A stretch of DNA of 57,697 nucleotides from a virus. The position numbers and the translations under genes were made by a program. The DNA is taken from IMG/VR virus record IMGVR_UViG_3300049255_000548, positions 1 to 57,697 of that record, one strand, 5' to 3'. Every line of letters begins with the position of its first letter. Within the stretch, counting starts at the first letter, position 1. Below are positions 37,116 through 45,533 of this stretch, piece after piece. Below the pieces are notes generated by a model. The model had not been told where the DNA came from. It ran no database searches and saw nothing but the letters and a program-made list of their open reading frames with translations.

Positions 37116-39599
37116 TCATTGCACGTTGACCGGCTGCGCCCCCATCGGACCGGGCGGCGGCGGCATCCCGCCCATATCGACGCCGCCGGGCGGAGGCCCT
37201 GCGGGCGGAGGAGGACCGGCCGGAGCCGGCGGAGCGCCTGGCTGCGCGCCGGGCGCCGGCGGGGCTCCGGCGAGGTTGAAGTCCGCTAGCACCGCGCGTT
37301 GCGTGTTAGGGTCGAGCTCCGGCAGCTTGGCCGTGATGCTTAGGCTGGGCTGCGGAGGAGGAGGCGGCGGGGGAGGCGGAGGGTTCAGCATCTTTTGATA
37401 CTGAGTGCCGTATGCGATCACGTTGGCGTATCCCTCCGGATTCATCTGCCGCGCGCGCCGGCCCGCCGGCGATTGCGCCCATGCCTTCACCAGGTCCACC
37501 ACGAGCTGCGCATCGTCTTCGAAGCTGTCCGCCGGGATACTGGGCTGCAGGTCGATCGAGCCGTCCGGATTCGGCTTCTGGATGGGCTGCGCCTTTTGCA
37601 GCCGGCCGATGGTGTCCATTACCTTGTCGCGCTCGTTGAGCCCCGGCGTGTACCACCCGGTCATGCCGAGCAGCGACTGCATCTTGGCGATGTTCATGGG
37701 GTGGCCGTAACCCCACGCCTGCAATACCTGCGGCGGCTTCTCCATCATGAACATGAGCAGGTCCCGCATCTGGCCCCAGCTCATCGGGATGGCCTCTTCC
37801 GCCTCGAAATGCCAGCCGTCCTCCTTCAGCTCGGCCACGTTGAGCATCAGGCTCTCGAAGCCCTGCGCGCCTTCTTTCACCGCCCGCATCATGCCGGCGC
37901 CGTAGCGCGCGAGCTGCTTCACCCCGTTGGTCTGCACCGCGGCGTGGAACTTGCGCATGTTCAGCCAGGGCACGCCCAATTGCTGCAACGCGGCGTTCTT
38001 CTTGATTTCGGCTTCCCGGGCGGTCTGGGACCCGTCGTCGCCGCCGTAGATCACCGGGTTGCAGCCGACCACGTCGCGCGCTTCCGCGACCGTTGCTTCC
38101 ACCCACGGCTGCATCTGGTCGCTGAACCGCGCGGCCTGGGTCTGGAAGAAGTTGTCGCCCAGGTTGGAGCCGACCGCGGGAGTCGCCGGCATAATCTCGC
38201 AGGGCACAGACTGCGTCTGGGTCCACTGCTCGGTATCGACGGTGTCCGGGTGGACGAAGGTGATGGGCAGGCCGCGCTCCAGGGTCTCCGCCGCGATGTT
38301 CAGCATGTCGTTCTTGAGATCCTGAATCTGGAGCATGTCCTGCCCCATCGGATCGGCGAAGATGTACTCCGAGGTCTCCGGCTTACACATCGCCCATACA
38401 TCTTGCAGCCGCTCGTTTTCGAGCTGGACGATCTTGCCTTGCACGAGCGTGACCTTGAGGCCGTCCGGGTAGAACTGCTGAAGGCCGGTGCGCAGCTTCC
38501 CGTCCGGCACGTACCCGCCGATCGCGTCGCTCACCTGGCTGTCCTCGATCGACTCGTACATTTCCGGCTTCAGCCAGATCCGCGTGTAGCGCCACCGCGA
38601 GGTCCGCCGCGGCGTCGGCACTCCCATGGGCGAGGCGGCCGTGTCCCGCACGATACTGCCCACGCCCGACGAAGCCGAGTCGTCGCCGAAGTTCTCAAGC
38701 GACCCCTGCTCGCGGAGCTCCGGGTGCGCCGCCAGCAGCCGTCCCTTGTACTCGTCGTATTCATAAGTGAGCCAGGGCGTGTCTTCGAGGTCATGGGCAA
38801 AAAACGGCGTCGTGACGGTGAAGATGTTGCAGAGGTGAAATTCCACCGCGCCGTTGTCGTATTGTGCCTGGCCCACGACCTCGGGTACGTCGGTGGTCTC
38901 CGGTTCCACGCGATTCTCGGGGCCGAGCTGCCGGCCGCATTGCGGGCAGTTTGCGACGGGCTGGCCCTGGTCGGGCGTCTTGGCCCCGCAGCCCGGGCAC
39001 GCGTAGACCGGCGGTCCCAGCGGCACCTGGCGCGCTTCTACGCGCGGCTGGGTGGTCTTGCCGTATTTGCCGCCGTTGGTGATGTATGGCGTGTAGCCGA
39101 ACGTGGTGCCTGACTTCCACAGGTGCATCGCCAGTTCGAGGTTGCGTTGGTCGATGTCCCACTTGGCGCGCAGGATCTGCGCGGCCGTGTCCGCCATGCG
39201 CGTACGGCGCTGGGAGTCTTCGTCCTCCGGATCGTCCGGCACGGCCTTGACGTTGGGAGCCCGCAGGCCGATCGCGCCGATGAACTTCCGGCCGTAGCCG
39301 CGGTAGATGTTCTGGACGTAATCGTAGAGCCCTGTCGCGCCGCGCTGGGGCTCCGTCGAGGCGAGCGGCGTCCCCACGCTCGAAAACATCGCCAGGCCGC
39401 CCTCGAAAAGGGCTGGCGACACGTATTGCAGCCCGCGCCAGTAGAGGTCCGCCTTGGACGCCTGCCGGTACTGCCATAGCTTTTCCGGCTCGGCGTCCAG
39501 GGGGACGTCTTCCTTGATGATTTTCGCAACCGATTCCCGGAAGATTTCGAGCAACTGCTTCTTGTCGGGCGGCTGTGGCGCGGGGGCAATGACTTGCAA
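37116..39599 (-). CDS. Portal protein with embedded zinc ribbon
   Basis: 827 residues. Typical portal features: a helical N-terminus, DLYWRGLQYVSPALFEGGLA, a long stem, IYGGDDGSQTAREAEIKKNA (about 530-550, the conserved portal helix region) and a Pro-rich tail with ten consecutive prolines. Unusual is a Cys4 zinc ribbon at 201-221 (CPGC, CPQC) inserted in the wing. TTG start (39599) just after the previous stop, suggesting re-initiation. The portal forms the dodecameric gate for DNA packaging. The scaffold and capsid genes follow. Confidence 0.85.
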   Translation of the reverse strand: MQVIAPAPQPPDKKQLLEIFRESVAKIIKEDVPLDAEPEKLWQYRQASKADLYWRGLQYVSPALFEGGLAMFSSVGTPLASTEPQRGATGLYDYVQNIYRGYGRKFIGAIGLRAPNVKAVPDDPEDEDSQRRTRMADTAAQILRAKWDIDQRNLELAMHLWKSGTTFGYTPYITNGGKYGKTTQPRVEARQVPLGPPVYACPGCGAKTPDQGQPVANCPQCGRQLGPENRVEPETTDVPEVVGQAQYDNGAVEFHLCNIFTVTTPFFAHDLEDTPWLTYEYDEYKGRLLAAHPELREQGSLENFGDDSASSGVGSIVRDTAASPMGVPTPRRTSRWRYTRIWLKPEMYESIEDSQVSDAIGGYVPDGKLRTGLQQFYPDGLKVTLVQGKIVQLENERLQDVWAMCKPETSEYIFADPMGQDMLQIQDLKNDMLNIAAETLERGLPITFVHPDTVDTEQWTQTQSVPCEIMPATPAVGSNLGDNFFQTQAARFSDQMQPWVEATVAEARDVVGCNPVIYGGDDGSQTAREAEIKKNAALQQLGVPWLNMRKFHAAVQTNGVKQLARYGAGMMRAVKEGAQGFESLMLNVAELKEDGWHFEAEEAIPMSWGQMRDLLMFMMEKPPQVLQAWGYGHPMNIAKMQSLLGMTGWYTPGLNERDKVMDTIGRLQKAQPIQKPNPDGSIDLQPSIPADSFEDDAQLVVDLVKAWAQSPAGRRARQMNPEGYANVIAYGTQYQKMLNPPPPPPPPPPQPSLSITAKLPELDPNTQRAVLADFNLAGAPPAPGAQPGAPPAPAGPPPPAGPPPGGVDMGGMPPPPGPMGAQPVNVQ

Positions 39600-39602
39600 G
39601 GC

Positions 39603-39881
39603 TTACTCGACGAAGTTGAATTGCGGCTCGACGGAAATGTTGAGCGTATTCACATAGCCTGAGGCCCCGCCGCCTTTGTAGTTGGTGGACTGGCTGCCGG
39701 AGGCGCGGACTTTCACGACGGCGCCTTCGCTCTGGGCCGCAAGCACGGCGGCGATAGTGGTCCGCGCCTGCTGCCGGATGGTTTCCTCGGGCTCCTGGTA
39801 TCCCGAGGATTGCGCGAACTGAAGCTCGACGGCCTGTGCGACCGCGGGCACTTTTCCGATGGCTTCCACGTACCACGACAT
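39603..39881 (-). CDS. Small hypothetical protein before the portal
   Basis: 92 residues from ATG 39881 (GGAGAG ten bases upstream): SWYVEAIGKVPAVAQAVELQ, EETIRQQARTTIAAVLAAQS, AVVKVRASGSQSTNYKGGGA, ending NTLNISVEPQFNFVE. An alternating beta-alpha layout. Unrecognised. Stop lies three bases before the portal TTG. Confidence 0.6.
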   Translation of the reverse strand: MSWYVEAIGKVPAVAQAVELQFAQSSGYQEPEETIRQQARTTIAAVLAAQSEGAVVKVRASGSQSTNYKGGGASGYVNTLNISVEPQFNFVE

Positions 39882-39888
39882 GTTGTGT

Positions 39889-40413
39889 TTACTCTCCTGG
39901 TTTGGATTGGCGCGGCCGGCTCTGTTCGGCCATCGCCTTTTCGAAATTGGCTTCCGCGAGTTGCACGGCCACGCGCGCCTGCATCCGCGGCTTGGGTACC
40001 GGCTGCGGGTGCGTGGACTGCTCCGGCAGGGCAGGCCCCTTGCCGAAGATGCTGCGCCCGAAGGTTCGCTGTGCGATCCAGTCGGCGACGGTCTCGCGCG
40101 ATGCAATGGCGTCGGCATTGGCGGCCTCGAATTGCTGCTGCCAGTGCTCCGCTTTCGCTTGCCAGCCCTTCGCGCGTTCGTTGGCGTCGTAGCGCTCGGC
40201 GGCCAGTCGTTCGAGGTCCTTGCCCTGTTGGAGCAGTTCGCCGTTGCGCTCTTTGAGCATCGCAATCGACTGGTCGAGCGTCTGGGTCAAATTGGAGTTC
40301 TCCGCCGCCAGACGCGCCCGCTCGCGCTGGGTCCGCTTCCACGCCCAGGCGCCGACGCCACAGGCGAGGAGCGCCGGCAGGATGGCGGCAATGGCTTCCA
40401 ATTCAGGCCACAT
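39889..40413 (-). CDS. Rz-like membrane-anchored coiled-coil protein
   Basis: 174 residues. An N-terminal membrane helix (IAAILPALLACGVGAWAWKR, about 8-27) is followed by a long coiled coil (RARLAAENSNLTQTLDQSIA, MLKERNGELLQQGKDLERLA ... ) and a Pro-rich C-terminal part (PALPEQSTHPQPVPKPRM). This is the layout of inner-membrane spanins (Rz), which fuse inner and outer membranes at lysis, though no partner (Rz1) gene is seen. A virion or packaging role is possible because it sits before the portal. Confidence 0.55.
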   Translation of the reverse strand: MWPELEAIAAILPALLACGVGAWAWKRTQRERARLAAENSNLTQTLDQSIAMLKERNGELLQQGKDLERLAAERYDANERAKGWQAKAEHWQQQFEAANADAIASRETVADWIAQRTFGRSIFGKGPALPEQSTHPQPVPKPRMQARVAVQLAEANFEKAMAEQSRPRQSKPGE

Positions 40414-40717
40414 TTCCCTGTCCCGGTGCCGCCGGCTCGAAGCCCGCCAGGCAGTGGCCGTCCGGACTGACGCTGAAGTGATATTTCGAGCAGTCGCCGT
40501 CCTGGCCCAGGTGCGCACAGTCTTGGCAGCGGTCTCCCGATCCATACCCCACCTCGGCGGGCGTCAGGCCCTCGTCGTCATCGTCCGGCTCCTGAGCGGG
40601 CGCGCCGGTTATCGTTGGCGGCGGCATTTCGCGGCGCTTCCCTTTGCCCGGTGCTTTGGGCGGCGGCATGGATTTCCCGTTGCTTTTTCCGGGGGCGATA
40701 ACGACTAACGCTGGCAT
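40403..40717 (-). CDS. Small Cys-motif protein
   Basis: 104 residues; AAGGAG before ATG. A basic, Pro-rich N-terminus (KSMPPPKAPGKGKRREMPPP), an acidic run (EPDDDDEGL) and a C-terminal Cys domain (GDRCQDCAHLGQDGDCSKYH, then GHCLAGFEP). The C-x2-C ... C ... C layout resembles the small protein at 8479. The gene end overlaps the next start by 11 bases. Confidence 0.6.
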   Translation of the reverse strand: MPALVVIAPGKSNGKSMPPPKAPGKGKRREMPPPTITGAPAQEPDDDDEGLTPAEVGYGSGDRCQDCAHLGQDGDCSKYHFSVSPDGHCLAGFEPAAPGQGNVA

Positions 40718-40745
40718 TGGTAGACTCCTTGCGTGGTGGGCGGCT

Positions 40746-42647
40746 TCATTGCGAAAGATCGAGCCACTGGGTTCCGTCGTAGACGAGCGCGATGACTCCT
40801 CCGGCGGCGTAGGCGGTGCCGATGTTGTTGCTGGCGTTGCGCGAGCTCTTGATGCTCTTGGCCGCGCCTCCGTTGAGTGCGAAAGTGTTGGCTCCGGCCT
40901 GCAGGGTGTGGGCCAGCTTCACCGTCACCTTCAGCGCCGCGGCCAGCGCGACCGCCGTACCGGCCGGATCTGTGAGAGCGCCGGCAATCGCATTGTTTGC
41001 CCCGGTCTCCGAAGCGATGTAGTTTTCGGTCTGCCCGGCGGTGACTGCCGCGGTGCCGACAGCTCCCGCAGTCATGGAGTTCGGATACTGGGCGGTCACT
41101 CCCGTGAATCGAACGTTGTCCGCCCCCCACGCGGTTTTGGCGCCCACGATCGCTCCCGCTCCTCCGCCGCCGTCGTTGGCGGCGATGACGTGGTCAACGT
41201 TGTCGATAGCCTGAATCTGAATGGAGTAGCCCGTCCCGATGTCGCTCCACATGTTGCCGCAGATCGAGGCGCGCACGGTTGCGGTCCCGTTTTGCACCAG
41301 CACGGACTGGGTGCTGTAGTTGGTGTTGGTGGCGCGATAAAAGCCGCAGGCGTGAATCCGCAGCGTCGCCGTCCCGGAGTAGGGGCTGACGCCGATCGCC
41401 TGCACGGCAATCGCATCCGCCGTCGAATAAAAATCGCAGTCCACCAGGGAAGCCCGCACGAACGGCACCGCCGTGGTGGTCCCGGCCGCCTGCATCAGAT
41501 ACGCGCGTCCGGATCCGTCGAACTCGCAGGCCATTACCCTTACCTGGCCCTTCAAATGGGAAATGCCGACGACCGAGGCTGTGGGTAGAATCTGGCACCC
41601 CATGATGGTGATTGCGCCATCGAATACCGCAACCCCTCCCATGTCCATCCAGGTGGACATGATGATGGCGGCGCAGGCATCGCCGTCGCTGCCCGTGTTG
41701 AAGGTGCCGAACTTGATAGACATTGAACAGGCCGTCACGTGCAGGCCGTCAATGGACCCGGCTGAAAGAAACGTGATGTCGTTCGACTGCGTGAGCCAGG
41801 CGGTGAACTGGTCACCCTGCAGCCCGAGCGTCGAGGCGATACAGCCCTCGACGAAGACGTCGTCGTAGCAGTGCCCCGTCGTCTCCAAATCGAACATCCG
41901 GTGGAAGCAGGAAGCGCGCAAATCCTGGAACGTGGCACCGTTGTTGTTTCCGTCCAACATAAAGCCGGTCCAGCCCTGGATCACATCGACGCGCTCGACC
42001 GTCGGGTGGTAGTTGCCGTTGGCATAGAATGCGGGTGGCCAGTGTGTGTAGGATGCGATGGACGATCCTTGGTTGGTCGGCTGGCTGAACAATACCGTGA
42101 AGTCGGAGATACCGCCTTCGGTCGTGCCCAGGCCGTCCCCGGGGCTCCAGTCGAAGACGCCTTTTGCCGATAGGTCGAAGTCCGCCGCGATGGCGAAAAT
42201 GGTGGCCTGGCGGCCCGCCCCTTGCACCCAGAGCGGGACGCCGAAGCGCCGCTTGATGGGTGCGTGAAGAGAGATGGTTTCGGCTGGCGCCAACACAACC
42301 CCTCCGCTGCTGGGCAGTTGGCAGATGGCTTCCTGGACGCCTCCCGTGGCGCTGGCGATAGTCCACGCACCCGTGTGGGTGTACGCGCAGATGATGGTCA
42401 CCTGGCTCGCGGCGGTGTCGACGGCGGTCACCGTCACGGCTTCCGCTGTGCCTACTCCGCCGGACAAGTAGAGGCGTAACACGTTCGGCGAATTGGCGTT
42501 GATGCCTGGCGGCAGGCCACGCGGGAACGTGATTGTATTGCTGCCCACCGTGAGGCTGCCGCCTGGCGCCAGCGCAGCAAAGTCGTAGTTGCGCGGGTCC
42601 TCGGCCGGCTTGCGGGCAATTTCGGTAGGCCAATCGAGTTGGGGCAT
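40746..42647 (-). CDS. Tailspike-like beta-helix protein
   Basis: 633 residues. N-terminal attachment part (about 1-150; SLTVGSNTITFPRGLPPGIN), then repeated turns of a right-handed beta helix (VFVEGCIASTLGLQG, GLHVTACSMSIKFGTFNTG, GVAVFDGAITIMGCQILPTA, VRVMACEFDGSGRAYLMQAA, LRIHACGFYRATNTNYSTQS). C-terminal NTFALNGGAAKSIKSSRNAS ... VIALVYDGTQWLDLSQ is a small trimer-tip domain seen in many fibres. Likely a receptor-binding or polysaccharide-cutting spike. Start overlaps the stop of the gene upstream (TGATG). Confidence 0.75.
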   Translation of the reverse strand: MPQLDWPTEIARKPAEDPRNYDFAALAPGGSLTVGSNTITFPRGLPPGINANSPNVLRLYLSGGVGTAEAVTVTAVDTAASQVTIICAYTHTGAWTIASATGGVQEAICQLPSSGGVVLAPAETISLHAPIKRRFGVPLWVQGAGRQATIFAIAADFDLSAKGVFDWSPGDGLGTTEGGISDFTVLFSQPTNQGSSIASYTHWPPAFYANGNYHPTVERVDVIQGWTGFMLDGNNNGATFQDLRASCFHRMFDLETTGHCYDDVFVEGCIASTLGLQGDQFTAWLTQSNDITFLSAGSIDGLHVTACSMSIKFGTFNTGSDGDACAAIIMSTWMDMGGVAVFDGAITIMGCQILPTASVVGISHLKGQVRVMACEFDGSGRAYLMQAAGTTTAVPFVRASLVDCDFYSTADAIAVQAIGVSPYSGTATLRIHACGFYRATNTNYSTQSVLVQNGTATVRASICGNMWSDIGTGYSIQIQAIDNVDHVIAANDGGGGAGAIVGAKTAWGADNVRFTGVTAQYPNSMTAGAVGTAAVTAGQTENYIASETGANNAIAGALTDPAGTAVALAAALKVTVKLAHTLQAGANTFALNGGAAKSIKSSRNASNNIGTAYAAGGVIALVYDGTQWLDLSQ

Positions 42648-43084
42648 CAGGTATTCAGAAAGCTAAACGGTGCCGAGAAAAATTCCCACGCGGTGCCGTT
42701 CCACTCGATCGGTAGGATCGTGCAGGAGTTGGCCCGGCTGTCGATCGCGTAGTTGTTGTCCACTTTGAGGTTGGCTGGAAAAGCGAAGGTACGGCCTCCG
42801 GTGCTGTCCTGCAAGAGCCGCAGGTAAATCTGCGTGCCCTGGGTCGGGTTTCCACCGCCCGAGGTGAGGCTGCTCGATGTCACCGCGCCGCTGAGGGTAA
42901 GCGTTAACACCTGGCCGAGCGCCGCATCGAAGATGGGCGTGGCGGAGAAGGTTACCGTGGCCCATTGCAGCGGATCGGGCTGGTTGTCGATCCATGAGAG
43001 ATCGTCGCTCCCGCGAAACAGCCCGAAGCGCCCCAAATTGCGTTTGCGGCCGGCAGCCAGGAAATTTCGGAAGACGAGAGACAT
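42647..43084 (-). CDS. Small receptor-binding or fibre-tip protein
   Basis: 145 residues. N-terminal FRNFLAAGRKRNLGRFGLFR then beta domain SWIDNQPDPLQWATVTFSAT ... TLTLSGAVTSSSLTSGGG ... IYLRLLQDSTGGRTFAFPAN, ending ILPIEWNGTAWEFFSAPF. The end is the same tip pattern (xxWxGTxWxxxS) as in the spike gene at 40746. Probably a short fibre or a paralogous tip used for receptor switching. Start overlaps the terminase stop (TAATG). Confidence 0.65.
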   Translation of the reverse strand: MSLVFRNFLAAGRKRNLGRFGLFRGSDDLSWIDNQPDPLQWATVTFSATPIFDAALGQVLTLTLSGAVTSSSLTSGGGNPTQGTQIYLRLLQDSTGGRTFAFPANLKVDNNYAIDSRANSCTILPIEWNGTAWEFFSAPFSFLNT

Positions 43085-44847
43085 TATGTCCTCGCCCGCC
43101 CGATGCGGGAAAAGTTCCAGCCGGTGCGCTTCCCGAACTGCCGCTCGTAGTCGGCCTCGGCCTTGGCGGCCACATTGTGGATCTGGGTGGCGTCGGCGTC
43201 CGGATTGCGGCGGCGCAGATCGAGAATGCGCTGGGCGGTAAAGACTTCGACGGGCGGCCGGATCTCAGCGTGCTCCCGGTATCCCAAAATGCCGGCGAGC
43301 AGGGCTTCGCCGCAAAGCGATGGGGCGGCCAGGTCGATCTTTTTTTCATCCCGGGTGAGGCTGGGAAGCTCTGCGATCATGGACTGGCAGGAGTCGTGAA
43401 TCACCAGCCCGGGAAGCGGCTCCGCGGGCTTTTCTCCGGCGACGTGGCGCATATATTCGTCGAACCGCGCCTGGCCGTCCGGTTCGTCGAGGAGCTTCTT
43501 TGCGGTCTCCCGGTCGTAGGGAATGGGCTCGGCGGTGCTGAGGGACCACCAGCGCAGCAGACCGCGAATGTGCTCCCATCCGCCCGCTCGGTCTCCGGTC
43601 GCTCCTTTGAGGAGGATGCTCGCCTTCTGCGCTTTGCGGCGCCGCGTTTCCAGGGACAGCCATGCCTGATCGGCCGTCATGGCGCGTTCGGCGTCGGTGA
43701 AGGCGTAGGTGAAGGTGGCGTCGCGCCCGGCGACGTTTTCGATGCCCTTGGCTATTTCGCCTGCAATGGGCTTGCCCGTCACGTGCGCATCGAAGCAGTC
43801 GGGTTGTAGAAACAGGACCAGGCTGCGAGTATTTTGCAGCTCCTCGATCGACGCCTCGGCGATGGCGACGCCCGCCTCTTCGGCGGTGCCGCGGCATTCG
43901 ATTTCGCGGTAGACGTGAAGCTGCTGGTCCGGGCGCAGACAGAACCAAGCCGCGTAGCAGACGCCGGCCTGCCAGCTCGCGGCCACCCAGTGCAGCCACC
44001 AGCCGTCCAGCGCGTGGGACCGCACGACGTGGCAGGCCTCGGCCGGCTCGCCCTCGCGGTTGTGTGCGCGGAACTCGGGCAGCAGACGCATTATCTCGGC
44101 CTTGTTCAGCCGGTTGAGCGCCTGGGACATCGCGTCGACCTGGTCGTCGTTGGCGCCGCGCGGAAACGCGGCGCATTCGTTGATGAAGGCCGGCACCCAC
44201 TCCGCGATCGCCGGGTGCGGCAAAAAGACATTTCCAGCTTCGACCTGCGGGCTGATGGCGGATGCGCGCGCCTCTTTCGAGCCAATCGGGACGATGGCGA
44301 TGATGCCCGGCACCTGCGCTTCGAGCGCCCAGATGATGGCCGGACCGTTAGCGGCGTTCTCGATCAGCTTCGCGCCGGCGGGCCGCTCCTCGGCCAGTTT
44401 CTTGACCTCGCTGGCGGTTCGCGAGAAGTCCCAGCGTCCTTTGACCTGGTGCAATAGGAATTTGCGGGCCGCGGCACGGCCCCAGTGCTGGCCCACCACG
44501 AAGTCGGATTCTTTCAGGTCGCGGTAGCTCATGTCCCAGGAGTGGAGCGTTTCGTCCAGCGGCGGCAGCGTGATGGGCTCGATCGAGCGAAATGTCCCAT
44601 CGGGCTGCTTGACCGGGATCGGCGGCAGACTGGCGCCGGCCGGTTGCCAAAAGCGCCACCAGTGCCGCTGGAACACGCCGCCGGTGGCGGGAGACGGCCG
44701 CTGCTGGAGCTGCCCGGCGGCGCCGAACGGTCCCAGCGATTTCTTCAGTTCTTCCAGCTCGGGAGGGCCGAACCGCTCCGGCCACAACAGTTCTCCCGGC
44801 TTGGTTCGCGGGTCGGACCAGCCTATGGACGTCGTGTGTTTGGGCAA
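43084..44847 (-). CDS. terL: Large terminase, C-terminal polypeptide (nuclease)
   Basis: 587 residues if read from TTG 44847 (an ATG at 44931 is possible). It continues the broken terminase: GWSDPRTKPGELLWPERF, GQLQQRPSPATGGVFQRHWW, then an RNase-H-fold nuclease with Asp105 (SWDMSYRD), Glu163 (LIENAANGPA) and Asp235/238 (RGANDDQVDAM), the TIGR01630 type that cuts DNA concatemers during packaging. Residues about 265-525 look like a second, degenerate terminase nuclease domain (HALDGWWLHWVAAS, QLHVYREIECRGTAEEAGVA, VIHDSCQSMIAELPSL). The ATPase half is at 45530-46297. Confidence 0.8.
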   Translation of the reverse strand: MPKHTTSIGWSDPRTKPGELLWPERFGPPELEELKKSLGPFGAAGQLQQRPSPATGGVFQRHWWRFWQPAGASLPPIPVKQPDGTFRSIEPITLPPLDETLHSWDMSYRDLKESDFVVGQHWGRAAARKFLLHQVKGRWDFSRTASEVKKLAEERPAGAKLIENAANGPAIIWALEAQVPGIIAIVPIGSKEARASAISPQVEAGNVFLPHPAIAEWVPAFINECAAFPRGANDDQVDAMSQALNRLNKAEIMRLLPEFRAHNREGEPAEACHVVRSHALDGWWLHWVAASWQAGVCYAAWFCLRPDQQLHVYREIECRGTAEEAGVAIAEASIEELQNTRSLVLFLQPDCFDAHVTGKPIAGEIAKGIENVAGRDATFTYAFTDAERAMTADQAWLSLETRRRKAQKASILLKGATGDRAGGWEHIRGLLRWWSLSTAEPIPYDRETAKKLLDEPDGQARFDEYMRHVAGEKPAEPLPGLVIHDSCQSMIAELPSLTRDEKKIDLAAPSLCGEALLAGILGYREHAEIRPPVEVFTAQRILDLRRRNPDADATQIHNVAAKAEADYERQFGKRTGWNFSRIGRART

Positions 44848-44851
44848 GGAA

Positions 44852-45142
44852 TTACTTGGTTCGCCGCCTGGTGACCGCGGCGAGCTGCGCCGGCAGATCC
44901 CGGTATTCCCGGCTCCAGTGATCCTCAGCATTGCGCCAGGCCTGCGCCAGTTCGTCGGCGGAGACGTTGACTTGCTCGCGATGCGCTTGCAGGTGCCACT
45001 CGACCTGGAGGTACGATGCGGGATCTTCTACGGCCGGCGGCGGATTGGGCTGAGCCGGCGTGGGCCGCGGCATGAACACGGCAGAGCCCGCAGCCGCGCG
45101 GACCAGGAGCCTGCGGAGAAGATCGCGAAAGCGGCGTTTCAT
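44852..45142 (-). CDS. Terminase-splitting cassette ORF 3
   Basis: 96 residues from ATG 45142 (ATGA overlap). Basic start (MKRRFRDLLRRLLVRAAAGS), Pro-rich linker, then helix DELAQAWRNAEDHWSREYRD. Stop is four bases before the TTG of the terminase C-half. No nuclease or recombinase motif, so it does not look like a homing endonuclease. Confidence 0.6.
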   Translation of the reverse strand: MKRRFRDLLRRLLVRAAAGSAVFMPRPTPAQPNPPPAVEDPASYLQVEWHLQAHREQVNVSADELAQAWRNAEDHWSREYRDLPAQLAAVTRRRTK

Positions 45143-45300
45143 TTGCGGTTTTTCCAAAGGCCAGATGCGGTTTGAATGCGTTGGGCGTCGGCCAATTCCG
45201 CGCTCCAGAACTCGCGGTTGAGCGCGTCGATTTCGTCGAGCACTTCCGTGAGCGCTTTGCGCGCCAGGGTTCCGATTCGGTCGGCTTCTTCGTCCGTCAT
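45139..45300 (-). CDS. Terminase-splitting cassette ORF 2
   Basis: 53 residues from ATG 45300 (ATGA overlap): MTDEEADRIGTLARKALTEV, then LDEIDALNREFWSAELADAQ. Acidic helical hairpin, no family. Lies between the two halves of terminase with overlaps on both sides. Confidence 0.6.
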   Translation of the reverse strand: MTDEEADRIGTLARKALTEVLDEIDALNREFWSAELADAQRIQTASGLWKNRK

Positions 45301-45533
45301 CGCGGTGTTCCGATGTTCGTGATGAGAATCGTGTTTTTCGGGCAGCGGTAGTCCACGACGAGCTTCATTCCGGCAAACGTGTCGCGCCGAAGTGTTTCTC
45401 GGAGCCCGCACCATTGGCACCAGTGCTGGACGGAGCCGTCTTCGAGGTGCGAGGTGGTGACGTGGTGCCAGCCATGCCGGTGCGCCAAGCGCATTAACGG
45501 GCGATAAAAGAGACGCCGCAAAATCGATTTCAT
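45297..45533 (-). CDS. Terminase-splitting cassette ORF 1
   Basis: 78 residues; the ATG 45533 overlaps the stop of the terminase ATPase half (ATGA). Basic start (MKSILRRLFYRPLMRLAHRH), then HVTTSHLEDGSVQHWCQWCG (CxxC) and VDYRCPKNTILITNIG. Unknown; one metal site is possible. Confidence 0.6.
   Translation of the reverse strand: MKSILRRLFYRPLMRLAHRHGWHHVTTSHLEDGSVQHWCQWCGLRETLRRDTFAGMKLVVDYRCPKNTILITNIGTPR

Noticed and set aside
34433-37129. 898-codon plus-strand open frame
   Set aside because: Antisense to capsid and scaffold genes; His/Val/Gly/Arg-rich shadow.
44847-45533. Group I or II intron or intein in the terminase gene
   Set aside because: Three coupled ORFs fill the whole interval, leaving no space for a ribozyme core; no splicing-domain or homing-nuclease motifs; neither flanking half shows intein ends.
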